From the NCBI GenBank assembly GCA_003864495.1, contig ML133366.1:968871-1032870 (forward strand): DNA of 64,000 bases. The letters are read 5' to 3'. Position numbers and translations under genes: made by a program. Shown in pieces: positions 41,365-51,959 of the stretch. The notes under the pieces were generated by a model that did no database searches, was not told the origin of the DNA, and was given only the letters and a program-made list of their open reading frames with translations. The stretch's first letter is position 1; each line of letters begins with the position of its first letter. This stretch comes from Nemopilema nomurai. Its lineage: Eukaryota; Cnidaria; Scyphozoa; Rhizostomeae; Rhizostomatidae.

Positions 41365-41677
41365 GGAAACGTCAAATCAAAACCAGGCATCGTCATCCAC
41401 CAAGAAAATTAAATACATACAACATAAAAACATAGGGTTTTAAAGTTCGTACAGTAGTTTCTCGTCTTTAAAAAATGGAGCTCTTGCTCTTCCTTTCTTC
41501 GTCCCAGCACGGCAACAGTGGATAACATTTGACGCCACGCCATGACCCTGCAAGCAAGGAAAACTCGTTAGAAAGGAGAGGTCTGCTTAAAAACGCAATT
41601 GAAAAGGGCCATAAAGCAGCAGCAATAACTGATTTTAGAACGCATAAAACAAACTGGTTATTGGTAAAGCTATTTAG
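41365..41677. other. No recognisable gene after the ISL2EU-like element
   Basis: AT-rich, then the start of the GC-richer repeat zone. Open frames on both strands around 41468-41924 overlap each other and are carried by repeated DNA, so they are not called. Confidence 0.4.
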
Positions 41678-42430
41678 AGCAATTAAGAGGGAAAATTGCC
41701 CCAAGGCATGGTGGAAGGAGGTCAATAGGTCAATCGGCCAGGTGCGAAAATTTAGCACTAAAGCTAGTTTTTCGAAGAAAATAACCAGAAAAACAACGAA
41801 CACGTCGAACTTGAAGCAAGGAAACAAACTTACTTTGATTCGACTTAGGAAGCACGAAGTTTTCAGTCCTACAGCCAGCGAGAGGGCCAGGACGGGGCTG
41901 TTGCTTCTGCAACTCTGCAACTGAATTTTGCTGCTGCTTCCGCGAGTTTCGGCTCGATTTCTCTCTAAAAAAAGAAAAAACCAAAAATCAAATCTCTTGT
42001 TAGACGATTAAAGAAGTTAATCGATTGATTGCCAGAAGCATTCCTAAATGCAAGTTAGCTAGGTATTTAGAGCAATTTAGAGTGGAAAACGCCCTTGGGG
42101 CATGGCGGAAGGAGGTCAACAGGTCAATCGGCCAGGTGCGAAAATTTAGCACAAAAGCTGCTGGCTTCTCGAGAGAGAAAAACCAGAAAAACGACGATCG
42201 TAAAGCAACAAAACAACCTCACTTGGATTCTTTCTAGAGGTCACAAAGTTTTAAGCATTTCGAAGACAGCGAGAGGGTCAGGCGGGGGCGTGCCTGCAAA
42301 TTCTCACGAATTTTGCTGCTACTACCGGGAGTTTTGGGTCGCTTTCTCACCTAAAATGAGGCAAAAGCAAACAAATCAAATCTCCTTTAGCATGATTTTA
42401 AGTAAGCAATCAATTCAGCATTAAGTAAAC
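41678..42430 (+). repeat. Diverged direct repeat (unit about 395 bp) related to the duplicated segment
   Basis: 41706-41990 and 42100-42380 share long blocks, for example GGCATGG then GGAAGGAGGTCAA, GGTCAATCGGCCAGGTGCG and AGCGAGAGGG. Both correspond to the stretch of copy A near 23256-23520 (GGCCAGGTGC, CCAGAAAAACG, GGCTCGATTTCTC). This looks like an older tandem duplication of the same repeat family. Confidence 0.7.
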
Positions 42431-43465
42431 ATCCTCGAAAGCAAGCGAGCTCGTTGGTAGCAATTTTTTTAAGCGAATGGAAGCTACCCCAGCGTGGGGT
42501 GCTTTGGAAAAATCCTCAAAAAAGCAGGAAAATTTAGTTTAACATCGAGATTATCAACATATAGAAAAGAAAAACGAAAAGTACTTACTGTAAGACAGCT
42601 TTCAATGGCAAAACTACCAAAAAACGCAGCAGCACAGTGCACGACAGCAGCTCCGATAATGAGCACGTTCAAACGCCACAAACAGCAAGCATCGAATGTG
42701 CCAGGTTTCAGGCACGCTGCTCTCTTCCCCCTGCACTGTCACGTGGGATGGGAACTTGCATTTTGGTTGGTGGAGAGGTCGTCTCGTCGTCGTCCATTGT
42801 TATGCCAGCCAATGGAATAGACAGGCAGCGGCATGTGATCTTGGTCCAGCTAGTCGATGAGGGAAGGCAATTTTCTCCCTGCGGCCTTCGAGCCACGAAT
42901 CGGAGGGAAAAACAGCGAATTTCGAGAAAACGCTGACGAATTTCGGAAGAAAAAACAGAAGTCAGGAAAGATCGCCACGAAGCGAACGACACCGCTAACA
43001 CGCGAGAAGCGTTCCACGAACGTTTTGGGAGAAAATGCACCGAAAAGGTCGACGGCATCGACACCGTCATCCTTCGCGTGCATCACTCGCACTCATGTGA
43101 CAATCGCTAGGACGGGGGAGCCTCATCCCTTCATCTTTTGCGAACCCCGAAAAACAGCTCTTGTCTTGCCGAGGCTAACATGTCTATTTTGTTTACAGGG
43201 GCAATTCCTTCTCCACAGAAGGGGTTTAGCCCGCGCAGCGGGGTTTTGGGGGCTTCTACCTATACTAAAATTTTAACGTCGCCTAGGAACAATCTATTGT
43301 TCTCCACCTCTACCAAATTGACGGGAAAAGGCTCCTAAACTGCTGGTCCGATTTCGAAAATTCTTTTTGCATCTTCTTCCCTGATCCTTCCTACAATAGC
43401 GTGTGAGGTTTTTTTCCCGAAAAGCGTGCGCCCTTTTTGAGAAAATCGCCATCTTTTCCGAGGGA
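42133..43465. repeat. Diverged relative of copy A with an inverted end
   Basis: 42133-43050 follows copy A 23256-24200 in order, with many substitutions. The conserved minus-strand splice donor GTAAGTAC-like motif recurs near 42580. 43150-43252 matches the right half of the MITE at 35485-35757. 43253-43465 is the reverse complement of 35260-35480. The module therefore ends in opposite orientation to its start, as if folded back. The right edge at about 43465 lies inside a DDE transposase pseudogene. Long open frames here (such as 42857-43276) are not supported as genes. Confidence 0.65.
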
Positions 43466-44510
43466 GGGTCGTTTCGACTATTTGTACATCTGAGGCCCTT
43501 CCTACCCATGCCTTTGAGAGAAACGCCACCACACCAAGAGGGCTACAGCACAACAGGAATTTTTCAGTGCTGTGCTTTTTGTAGTTCAAATATACTTGTG
43601 CCTTGCTTTGAGTTTTCTTAGACCCTCTATAAAAATCTCAAAACAATCAATAATGGATGTTAGCCTTGGAAAATTCTCTTTAAATACTGGTGACAAAGTC
43701 TCACAGATGTGTGATCTGTCAGGTCATTGCACTAAAATTTTTAACTTCAGATACATCAAATTTTTGATTTTCTTAAATGTTTGATTCAAACTGCCAATTG
43801 AGAAGCCAATTTGAAAGCTAATGTAGCAGAATGGCAAATTCAGTCGCAGACGGACTAGCACTGTGAACAGCCGACTTTCAGGGGGCAGGTTCTTTCTTGG
43901 CATCTTGATATGGGGCACCAAGGAATCAGCTAAAACCCTATACACATTCCACGAAAGACCAGTCAAGTAGCGTGTTGCATCATAATTTTCTTTCATGACA
44001 TCAGGATTGTATCTTGATAATAATAACTAGAAGAAAGAACAATAACTTACTCATAGAATAAGTCACAGCTAGGGAAAGTTCTCATATTTTTTGCAGAACA
44101 ACAACTTTCAAGACCACGCTATTTGTGTGAAAAAACCATAAGGTTTAGAAGAATAGTGTTTGATCATTAGTTAGAATGTTGCAATATTCAAATATGTCCC
44201 CTAAAAGGTAATTTATAGTGATTTATTATCTATAGATTTATATATAAAGTTTTTGATTACAAAAATATTTCTTTGGAAAATATTAATCTTTGTATTTGTG
44301 ATTTTTGTATGGAAATAAATTTTTCTCGGAATCATTTATTGAACAAATATTGTTACTTGTTGTTCCAAACAACTAATCTTTGTAAGCAATGCTTCTTTTT
44401 CTGACCTAAAAAAATCCACCTCCTGTGACAACTCTGGAAATTGGGGGGTTTGTGCACTTTCAGCTGAGATGTCTTGAACAGGAATATCCAGCTGGATATT
44501 ATCACCAACT
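43458..44510 (-). pseudogene. Second THAP/DDE_Tnp_4-type transposase, fragmentary
   Basis: Minus-strand pieces in order. A coiled-coil linker (about 44510-44345: L-S-Q-E-V-D-F-F-R-S then L-T-K-I-S-C-L-E-Q-Q-V). A helix-turn-helix block (43996-43744: L-P-P-E-S-R-L-F-T-V-L-V-R-L-R-L-N-L-P-F). The catalytic start (about 43690: F-P-R-L-T-S-I-I-D-C-F-E-I-F). After a frameshift, N-Y-K-K-H-S-T-E-K-F and V-V-A-F-L-S-K-A-W-V-G-R-A-S-D-V-Q at 43590-43466. There it is cut by the repeat ending at 43465, and the second Asp and Glu are missing. It belongs to the same transposase class as 39579-40991 but is a different, older subfamily. Confidence 0.65.
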
Positions 44511-44684
44511 GTACAACAGCTTTCTTCACTTTAATCACCTTATCGTTAGGTTGGTTACCGCAAAATCTTGCAACAATCGTGCAAATATTATACCAGCATG
44601 AAAACTTCACAACTTATGTAGTTTGAGTCGTAGATAATGCAAAACAGACCCAAGCTGAAAAATTCCTTTAAAAGCTATTTTTAG

Positions 44685-45053
44685 AACATTGAACTTGGTC
44701 CCAGTCCTAAAAATGAAAAACTCACTTGCGAGCGATTTAAGCATTGGATGTCTGCAAAACTTGGTATCAATATACAATTTAAGGTGTTTAATGTCATGCA
44801 AAGCAAATAAGGTCCATAAATTGCCCCCATTTTCTATTTTTGAACATTGAACTTGGTCCCAGTCTTCAAAATGAAGAAAGTCACTTGCAAGCGATTTAAG
44901 CATCGGATGTCTGCAAAACTTGGTATCCATATACAATTTAAGGTTTGAAATGTCATGCAAAGTGAATAAGGTCCATGAATTACCTCATTTTCTATTTTTA
45001 GAACATTGAACTTGGTCCCAATCCTCAAAATGAAATAACTGATTTGCAAGCAA
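44685..45053. repeat. Tandem repeat, unit about 158 bp, interrupted by the BEL/Pao element
   Basis: Units begin AACATTGAACTTGGTCCCA at 44685, 44843 and 45002, periods 158 and 159. The third unit stops after 52 bases at the BEL/Pao 5' LTR. Related sequence (GATGCATGTCC, ATGCAAAGCAAATAATGTC) resumes after the 3' LTR at about 51065-51150. Translations of the array repeat a phrase in several frames and are not genes. Confidence 0.8.
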
Positions 45054-45327
45054 TGTATTGCGAAGGAGACAGAAAACCTCCATTTTGATACAGGGCTCCG
45101 GGACACATGGTGAGAAGGTCTTACCATATTTGGCATTTCCGGCATCTCTTCGCATAACGCCCTCCCGTCACCAGTATTGATTTGGATTAGATGCACGAGG
45201 CATGGAGAGAGGTTCTCTCTCTTGAGTATAAATAATCACTTATAATCATATATATATATATCTTCTTGTTAGAAAGCATGTTTCTCTCTGTGGTACACAC
45301 CCATGTCCCGCCATACACACCACAGCA
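45054..45327 (+). repeat. BEL/Pao 5' LTR
   Basis: TGTATTGCGAAGG...CCACAGCA. Contains GAGTATAAATAA (TATA-like, near 45224) and an AT dinucleotide run. Differs from the 3' LTR at about ten positions including its last ~20 bases. Confidence 0.75.
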
Positions 45328-45329
45328 TA

Positions 45330-45346
45330 TGGCGCCCAACGTGGGG
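45330..45346 (+). promoter_or_regulatory. Putative primer-binding site of the BEL/Pao element
   Basis: TGGCGCCCAACGTGGGG begins two bases after the LTR. TGGCGCC is complementary to a tRNA ending GGCGCCA. The exact tRNA is not assigned. Confidence 0.6.
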
Positions 45347-45382
45347 CAGGGGCAGTAGGTATACCATTTTTTTTTTCGCAGA

Positions 45383-46937
45383 ATGTCGTCCGAAGAAGAC
45401 GAGGAACAAAGCCGACTGGAAAGGTGGAAGGCCTTACGAAGAGGCAATCGCTCAGTAGTTACGAAGTTTTATAGAGAAGCTTTTGCTATTATCGATAGTG
45501 CTCAATCATCTCAAGAAAAAATCGCTCGCTTAAACTCGATAAAAGTTTCGTTAAATGAGAAACTTTTGTATCTCAGAGACTTGGACAGTAAGGTCTTGGA
45601 CTCGTGTAATGTTGAGGAAATCGAAAACGAAGTCGAAGATTCCTCGGAATGGGAAGCAAAAATTCACGAAGCAGTTAGTCATATGGAAGATTTCCAAAGG
45701 GAAAATCGCAGCTCATTCTCGCTACCCACCACTCAAAATGTCATGACGGGCAGATGTTTCGAAATACCGTCGCCAGCAAGGTTTGGCAGTGAAACACAGC
45801 ACGAAGCAGTTCCACTCGGGGGGCCTACTCCAGCATCGCCATCTCGAAATTTACAACAATATCGCGGTTCACGTTCGCGGATTACAGTCACTGGGAATAC
45901 CTTCGGAAAGTTATGGGAACCTTTTGATTCCAATCATCATGTCTCGCCTCCCACAGGAAATTACGATGCAAATCGCAAGAAAGAGGGCAGAAGACTGTTG
46001 GAATACTACAGAAATTCTTGATATCGTCGAAAGAGAAATTGAAGCGAGGGAGATCGCGAACAACATAGCGCAGTCGACTAGATGGCATGAAAGGAATCCT
46101 CCACAATCCAAGGTGCCATTATCATTACAAGTAACAACTCGATCCTTTATTGCATCAGGTGGAGTTAAATGCTACTATTGTCAAGGAGACCACTATTCCT
46201 ACGAATGCGGCAATGTGACTAGTGTGAAAGACAGGAAAAGTATTCTCATGAATGCAAGGAGATGCTAAAATTGCTTGAATTTAGGGCATTTGCTAAAAGA
46301 CTGCAGAAGCCAAAGGGGATGTCTAAATTGCAAGGGACGTCATCACCAATCTCTGTGCCAATCACACAACGAGAGGGCAGAAAATAAGCCACCGAAGAAT
46401 GAAAAAAATCAAGACAGCTTTATCACGGCTACCGCTACGCAACAGGGATGTGTGCTCTTACAAACAGCTACAACGTATGCGTATGGAAAAAACAGGGACA
46501 AGAAGATCGAAGTTCAAGTTTTGTTTGACAATGGCAGTCAACGCTCATACATTCGAGAAGAACTAAAGGAGAAACAATTGCTGGACACTGTTAGCAAAGA
46601 AAATTTGAAATTGAACACGTTTGGTTCAGATAAGTTTAAACCTTATGAATGCAGTAAAGTAAAGTTGTATTTAGAAACCGAAGATAACGAGAGTGTAGAA
46701 ATTACAGCGCTTACTAACCCCGTTATTTGTTCACCCTTAGGTGCAAATTTAGATATCGTAGATTTTTCGCATTTGCATGGTTTAAGGCTCGCAGATCGCA
46801 AATTAGGACGTTCTAATCGCATAGATATTCTCATTGGCGCTGACAGTTATTTTTATTTTGTACTGGGAGATGTCTTGAAGGGAGGATCGGGTCCCACTGC
46901 AATAAGCAGTAAATTGGGTTGGTTGCTATCAGGATAA
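45383..46937 (+). pseudogene. BEL/Pao gag and aspartic protease region
   Basis: ATG at 45383 opens an acidic and charged N-terminus (212 codons to 46021). The gag sequence continues in another frame from 45783 (S-L-G-I-P-S-E-S-Y-G-N-L-L and I-M-S-R-L-P), so there is a frameshift or deletion near 45850. Zinc knuckles follow: C-Y-Y-C then H-Y-S-Y-E-C, N-C then H-L-L-K-D-C, and C-L-N-C then H-Q-S-L-C. A TAA at 46266-46268 lies inside the knuckle cluster. Downstream, L-F-D-N-G-S-Q-R-S-Y-I is the retropepsin-like site; D-x-G is D-N-G. The part ends at a TAA at 46937. Gag would build the particle and the protease would process it. Confidence 0.75.
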
Positions 46938-47156
46938 ATCCCAGGCGAAAGTGAATTTGATTTGTCATCTAATGTTGTTTCTCATCTTACCTTAGAAATG
47001 CGATCAAGTTCTCTATTCGTAGCTCAGAATGAGAAAACTAATGAAAACCCTGCACAAACCGAGGAATTGACGTAAGCTCTAGCAACGTTTTGGAAACACG
47101 AAGCTGGGGGCTTATCACAAAATGACGGTGAATGAGAGAATTCAAGCAAAAAGGTC

Positions 47157-48801
47157 TTGGATATCGAGTTTACTGGTGAAAGGTATTCGGTAAGCCTTCC
47201 TTGGAAGGAAAACTATAATTCTCCATTACCATCTGATTATAAAATGTGTTTAGGTAGACTCGAGTCAGTTTACACACGATTGAAGGGTAAACCAGAATTG
47301 CTCAAGGAATATGATTCTATTATTAAGGAGCAGTTAACTAATGATATCATTGAAATTGTGCCAAACGATCAGTTAAGACATAAAAACAGTCATTTCATTA
47401 GCCATCATTGTGTCCTTCGTGACGATAAAGTTACCACGAAGGTGAGAGTTGTCTTTGACGGAAGCGCCTGTTCTAATGAAAATTCTCTTTCTTTGAACGA
47501 TAGGTTGGAAGTAGGTGAGAATTTTATACCACCTTTGTTCGAAACTTTAATTCGCTTCCTAGTACATGCTGTTGCCTTAACTGCAGACATAGAAAAGGCG
47601 TTTCTTCAAATAGAAGTTAAGGATTCCGACCGAGACGCCCTTTGGTTTTTATGGTATGATGACGTCAATTCAGAGTCTCCAAATGTTGTTCAATTCAGAA
47701 TAAAACGCCTTCCGTTCGGATTAACTTGCTCTTCCGGCATTTTAGGTGCCACGATTCGCTATCATGTCAATTTATTTGCAGATCAACATCCTAAATCGAC
47801 TAAGGTGTTAAATCGCTTGTATTATGATGATTTGTCATGCTTCTATTGACGAAGCTTTTGAAATTTATCAAAATTGTCAAGCCATAATGGAGAAGGGTGA
47901 TTTCAATCTTCGGAAATGGAACTCTAATAAGACAGCTCTATTAGATAAGATAAATCCAGCTGATAAATCTTTCTGTGTTAGTACCCCCTCTAACATCTCT
48001 CTACAGGTTCAAGAAGATGATCAATCCTATAGTAAATATAAAGTCGGCATGCCCTCAAACAGCAACAAAATTTTAGGCATAAACTGGGATACAGACAGCG
48101 ATCTATTGATAATTCCTATTGGCAATGTCGCTATTTTCGCAAAATCTTTACCGCCCACTAAAAGGTCCGTTCTCAAAATTGCAGCGAAAATCTTTGATCC
48201 ATTTGGATGTTACAGCTTGTTCGTTATTAACATGAAACTTCTATTTCAGGAATTATGTGAGGCTAAATTACCTTGGGATGAGGAACTGCAGGGTTCTTAT
48301 AGGACTAAATTCGATTCACTTCTTAAGCAGCTAAATGAAGTACCTAATGTAAAACTACCTCGCTTTGTTTTTCAAGAGGGAAATACGGTTGAGAAAATGG
48401 AAATTCACGCCTTCTCTGATGCCAGTGAGAAAGCATACGCTTGCGTTGTCTATCTTCGCATTATGTACACCTCGGGGGAAGTAGATGTAAAATTCATTGA
48501 GTCAAAGGCCAAGGTAGCACCTTTGAAAAGGCAGACAATACCTAGGTTAGAACTTCTAGGAGCTTGCTTAATGTCTCAGTTAGTAGAAACGATAAGAACC
48601 ACACTAGAGGATGAATTAGGTCACTCACGTATTCAATCATTTTATTGGGTAGACTCGGTTGCGGTTCTATGCTGGATAAAAAACGATCGAGCTTGGAAGC
48701 CTTATGTCCATAATAGAGTAAGAAAAATTATTCAGGTCTCGCAAAGGGAAGCATGGCATTTTTGTCCAGGTTCACTAAATCCTGTCGCCCAAACCCTCTA
48801 G
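47157..48801 (+). pseudogene. BEL/Pao reverse transcriptase and RNase H, frameshifted
   Basis: 47157-47849 holds H-H-C-V-L-R-D-D-K, V-R-V-V-F-D-G-S-A, A-L-T-A-D-I-E-K-A-F-L-Q-I (motif A, Asp present), F-R-I-K-R-L-P-F-G-L and L-Y-Y-D-D-L-S (motif C, both Asp present). The frame then shifts at about 47840. 47824-48801 continues with C-Q-A-I-M-E-K-G-D-F-N-L-R-K-W, L-K-I-A-A-K-I-F-D-P-F-G and the RNase H core (H-A-F-S-D-A-S-E-K-A-Y-A, S-K-A-K-V-A-P, P-R-L-E-L-L-G-A). It ends at a stop near 48799. Catalytic residues are mostly intact, so inactivation is through frameshifts. Confidence 0.8.
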
Positions 48802-48835
48802 GGGTAAAAATCTAAGTAAGGTATCCAGTGCTAAC

Positions 48836-50664
48836 TTGTGGTTAAAGGCCCCGCCGTTTTTACATCTTCCTCCCCAGGAATGGCCCGCACAAGCATTTAC
48901 AGAGTCCTCCTCTTCTGCCGCTGCGGAGGAGAGAGGGTCAAAACAATCAGAAGTCACTCACGTAAATTTAAGTACTGAGGGCCAACAAACGTCAAGTGTT
49001 CTCAATATAATAGACATAAACAGGTTTAGCAGTAAAGGTAGGCTGTTGCGTTCTCTAGCTTGGGTGCATAGATTTTTGAACAATTTACGATCGTCCGTTC
49101 GCAAGGAAAATTTGGTACTAGATCAATGGGTTACAGCAGATGAGATTAGTCAAGCAGAAACTGTATTAATAAAGGGAATTCAACAGCAGTCGTTTAACTA
49201 GGAGATTCGAAAAGTAAGCAGGTACCACCCCTGGTAAACCAATTTAATTTGTTCACTGATGAACAAGGATTATTGAGGTGTAAGTCAAGACTTCTGCATG
49301 CAAGCGTTGTCAATGAAAGTAAAACACCAATATTGCTACCGTCGAAAAGTTATTATTCGGAACTTGTCATTGCTGAGGCACACAGTAAGGTGTTCCACGA
49401 TGGAATATCAGAAACGTTGAACTGCGCCCGTCAGAAATACTGGATACTCAGGGGTCGAGAAATGGCAAAAAGCATATTAGGAGATGTGGCAAGTGTAAGT
49501 GGTTTGAAGGGTCAACTTTTAAATTTAATGTCACCCCCGACTTGCCAAAAATACGGGTAGATGATTCACCCCCATTTAGCAATGTGGGAGTAGATTATGC
49601 CGGTCCTTTGATGAATAAGGGTATTTATACTAAAGGGAAAACAGATAATAAGAGCTATGTTTGTTTGTTTACGTGTGCTGCAACTCGTGCAGTCCATTTA
49701 GAGCTCGTGGAAGCCCTAGATGTCGACTCGTTCATTCGCTCTTTCCGCAGATTCACTGCTCGCAGAGGTTTACCAACAAGGATCATATCCGATAATGCTA
49801 AGACATTCAAAACAATGTCCAAAGAAGTTAAACAATTAATTCGATTAATTCAATTAAACAATTAAGTCCTAAGTTGAGCAGCTACTTAGAAACCCGGGGA
49901 GTAAAATGGGATTTTAACCTAGATCGATCCCCCTGGCAGGGAGTAATGTGGAAGCGGTTGGTAAGAAGTGTTAAGCGCTGCTTGAAGAAGGTTATAGGGC
50001 GTGCTAGTTTATGTTTCCAGGAACTAAGCACGTTACTTACAGAAGTAGAAGCCGTTGTTAATGCTAGGCCTATAACATATCTACATGATGACAGTGAAGG
50101 TATTTCTTACCCCCTTTCTCCATCTCAGCTCATTAATGGACGCAATCTTTTGCAGGATCCAAACGAGAGGTATTTTGAAATAGTGAATACGTACGCCGCT
50201 TTGTCAAAGCGCGCGAAATACCAACGCAAATTACTCGAACAATTTTCAGAACGTTGGCGAAAGGACTATCTGTTAAATCTCATGGAAGCCTATAAACCAA
50301 AACAGGTTCACGATAAACCATCAATTGCATTAGGCGATATAATAATATTAAAGAATGATTTCTGTAAAAGAGCATTTTGGAAATTATGCAGAGTTGTTGA
50401 GTTTTTTGTAGGTGCTGACGGAAATATTAGAGGAGCAAAGGTTCAAGTGGCATCAACTAATGGTAAGAAAATTCTTAACAGACCTTTGCAACATTTGATT
50501 CTATTAGAGGTCAACGCGAATACACAAATATAGGTACTGTAGAGGCGCCGCATGCGCAAGCAGACCCTACTAACGAGCCGCTAACAAGTAATGCTCATGG
50601 TAGACCTAAGAGAAATGCTGCTATAATAGGTGAATTTATTCGTAGAGACACAAACGTACATTAG
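48836..50664 (+). pseudogene. BEL/Pao integrase and C-terminal tail, several breaks
   Basis: 48836-49201 carries the inter-domain motif R-L-L-R-S-L-A-W-V-H-R-F. 49249-49500 has the zinc-binding H-S-K-V-F-H then C-x-x-C in a shifted frame. 49542-49865 has the core with N-V-G-V-D-Y-A-G-P-L and I-I-S-D-N-A-K-T-F. 49874-50533 continues with S-P-W-Q-G-V-M-W-K-R-L-V-R-S-V-K-R-C, where the third catalytic residue, Glu in the family, is Lys. The tail G-R-P-K-R-N-A-A-I-I-G-E-F ends at a stop at 50662-50664. At least three frameshifts and a lost catalytic Glu show it is inactive. Confidence 0.8.
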
Positions 50665-50789
50665 CTCAAGCTACATTTATCAAAGTACCATTGTTATGTT
50701 GTTTTTTGAATCTTCTTATAGTTCTTGATTAAAACTCATTCGTATAATCGTATAGTAATGGTTGATCGCTAGACGATCAACGGGGGGAG

Positions 50790-51064
50790 TGTATTGCGAA
50801 GGAGACAGAAAACCTCCATTTTGGTCCAGGGCTCCGGGACACATGGTGAGAAGGTCTTACCATATTTGGCATTTCCGGCATCTCTTCGCATTACGCCATC
50901 CCGTCGCCAGTATTGATTTGGATTAGATGCACGAGGCATGGAGAGAGGTTCTCTCTCTTGAGTATAAATAATCACTTATAATCATATATATATATATATC
51001 TTCTTGTTAGAAAGCATGTGTCTCTCTGTGGTACACACCTATGTCCCGCCCAAGTCACAACACA
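50790..51064 (+). repeat. BEL/Pao 3' LTR
   Basis: Preceded by the purine tract ACGGGGGGAG (50780-50789). Matches the 5' LTR closely up to CCCGCC at about 51050; the last ~14 bases differ, so the 3' boundary is approximate. Confidence 0.7.
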
Positions 51065-51959
51065 ATCTTATAGATGCATGTCCGCGATATTTATGCATGA
51101 AATATGATGCAAAGCAAATAATGTCTATAAAGTCCCATTTTCATTTTCCACATCTATCTTTGATATTTTTTTGAAGTTATTAGGATTTTGAAGCCTATTC
51201 AAAAGTCCCATATTTTAAAACTATTTATAAAACATACATACGTAAAAATTAAACACGTTAAACTCAGAGTCATTTTTTATTAAATGTTTTATCTTTGAAA
51301 AAATTGAGGTTAGATGATATATCGTACACAAGCACAATATGCGTTGATAAGTTTCCACCACGGGAGGCACAAAAACTGTTGAGTGTAAATCCAAAAGTGG
51401 GTTGATCAGGGCGCAAATACACATTTTTTTAGGGGGTTGTTCTTTAAAGGGACAGAGTTTTTACCACGACAGGCAGATTTTTGCGAAATATTGTCGGGGC
51501 TGCTATTGCATTCCCCTTAAAATTTGCGCATCAAATGCCTCGCATGGCACGGAAACAATATAAAGCATACATGTACATAAAGCGAAAAAGTTAATGTTGT
51601 CGGTGGCAGCTAGAACTTTTCCAAAGCGTCAAAAGCCGCAAAAAATATATCAGATAACAAGAGTAAACATAGCTATAACTGACAGTAAGTTACATTTCAA
51701 CAAAAGCATTGAGGAAGTCCATTCAAAACTCATCAAATTCGTTCTGAAGGCATGCAAGGTTGCGCATACAGACTTTATCATGGACCAAAAGCATAAACCA
51801 ATGTTTATTTAGTGAGTACAAGATTTAGTTGTAAATATAGGCGAAGCTGCAAGATGGAAAGGACACCGAAGAGGATGCATAGCAGATAAATCACTTTCAA
51901 AAGACTATCATCTTTTGAAAAACTATAACAGACATGTAATATGCTTAAAATAATTTCTT
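51065..51959. other. End of the 158-bp tandem repeat, then AT-rich sequence without a gene
   Basis: 51065-51150 continues the interrupted repeat unit. The rest has no supported coding region. The plus-strand frame 51594-51812 (72 residues) has no recognisable domain. Confidence 0.45.

Larger units (their letters stand above)
45054..51064 (+). mobile_element. BEL/Pao LTR retrotransposon, decayed
   Basis: About 6.0 kb between LTRs of about 275 bp (45054-45327 and 50790-51064) that differ at several positions and are uncertain at their 3' ends. Order is LTR, TGG primer site, gag with zinc knuckles, aspartic protease, reverse transcriptase and RNase H, integrase, a G-rich polypurine tract, LTR. 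Several frameshifts and stops. No clear target duplication. It sits in the third unit of a 158-bp tandem repeat. Confidence 0.85.

Noticed and set aside
44685..45053. Repeat array considered as a CRISPR-like structure
   Set aside because: Units are contiguous 158-bp tandem copies without spacers, in eukaryotic repeat DNA.
44607..45196. Minus-strand frames repeating the same phrase, resembling a repeat protein
   Set aside because: They are translations of the 158-bp tandem repeat, and the frame is not kept between units.
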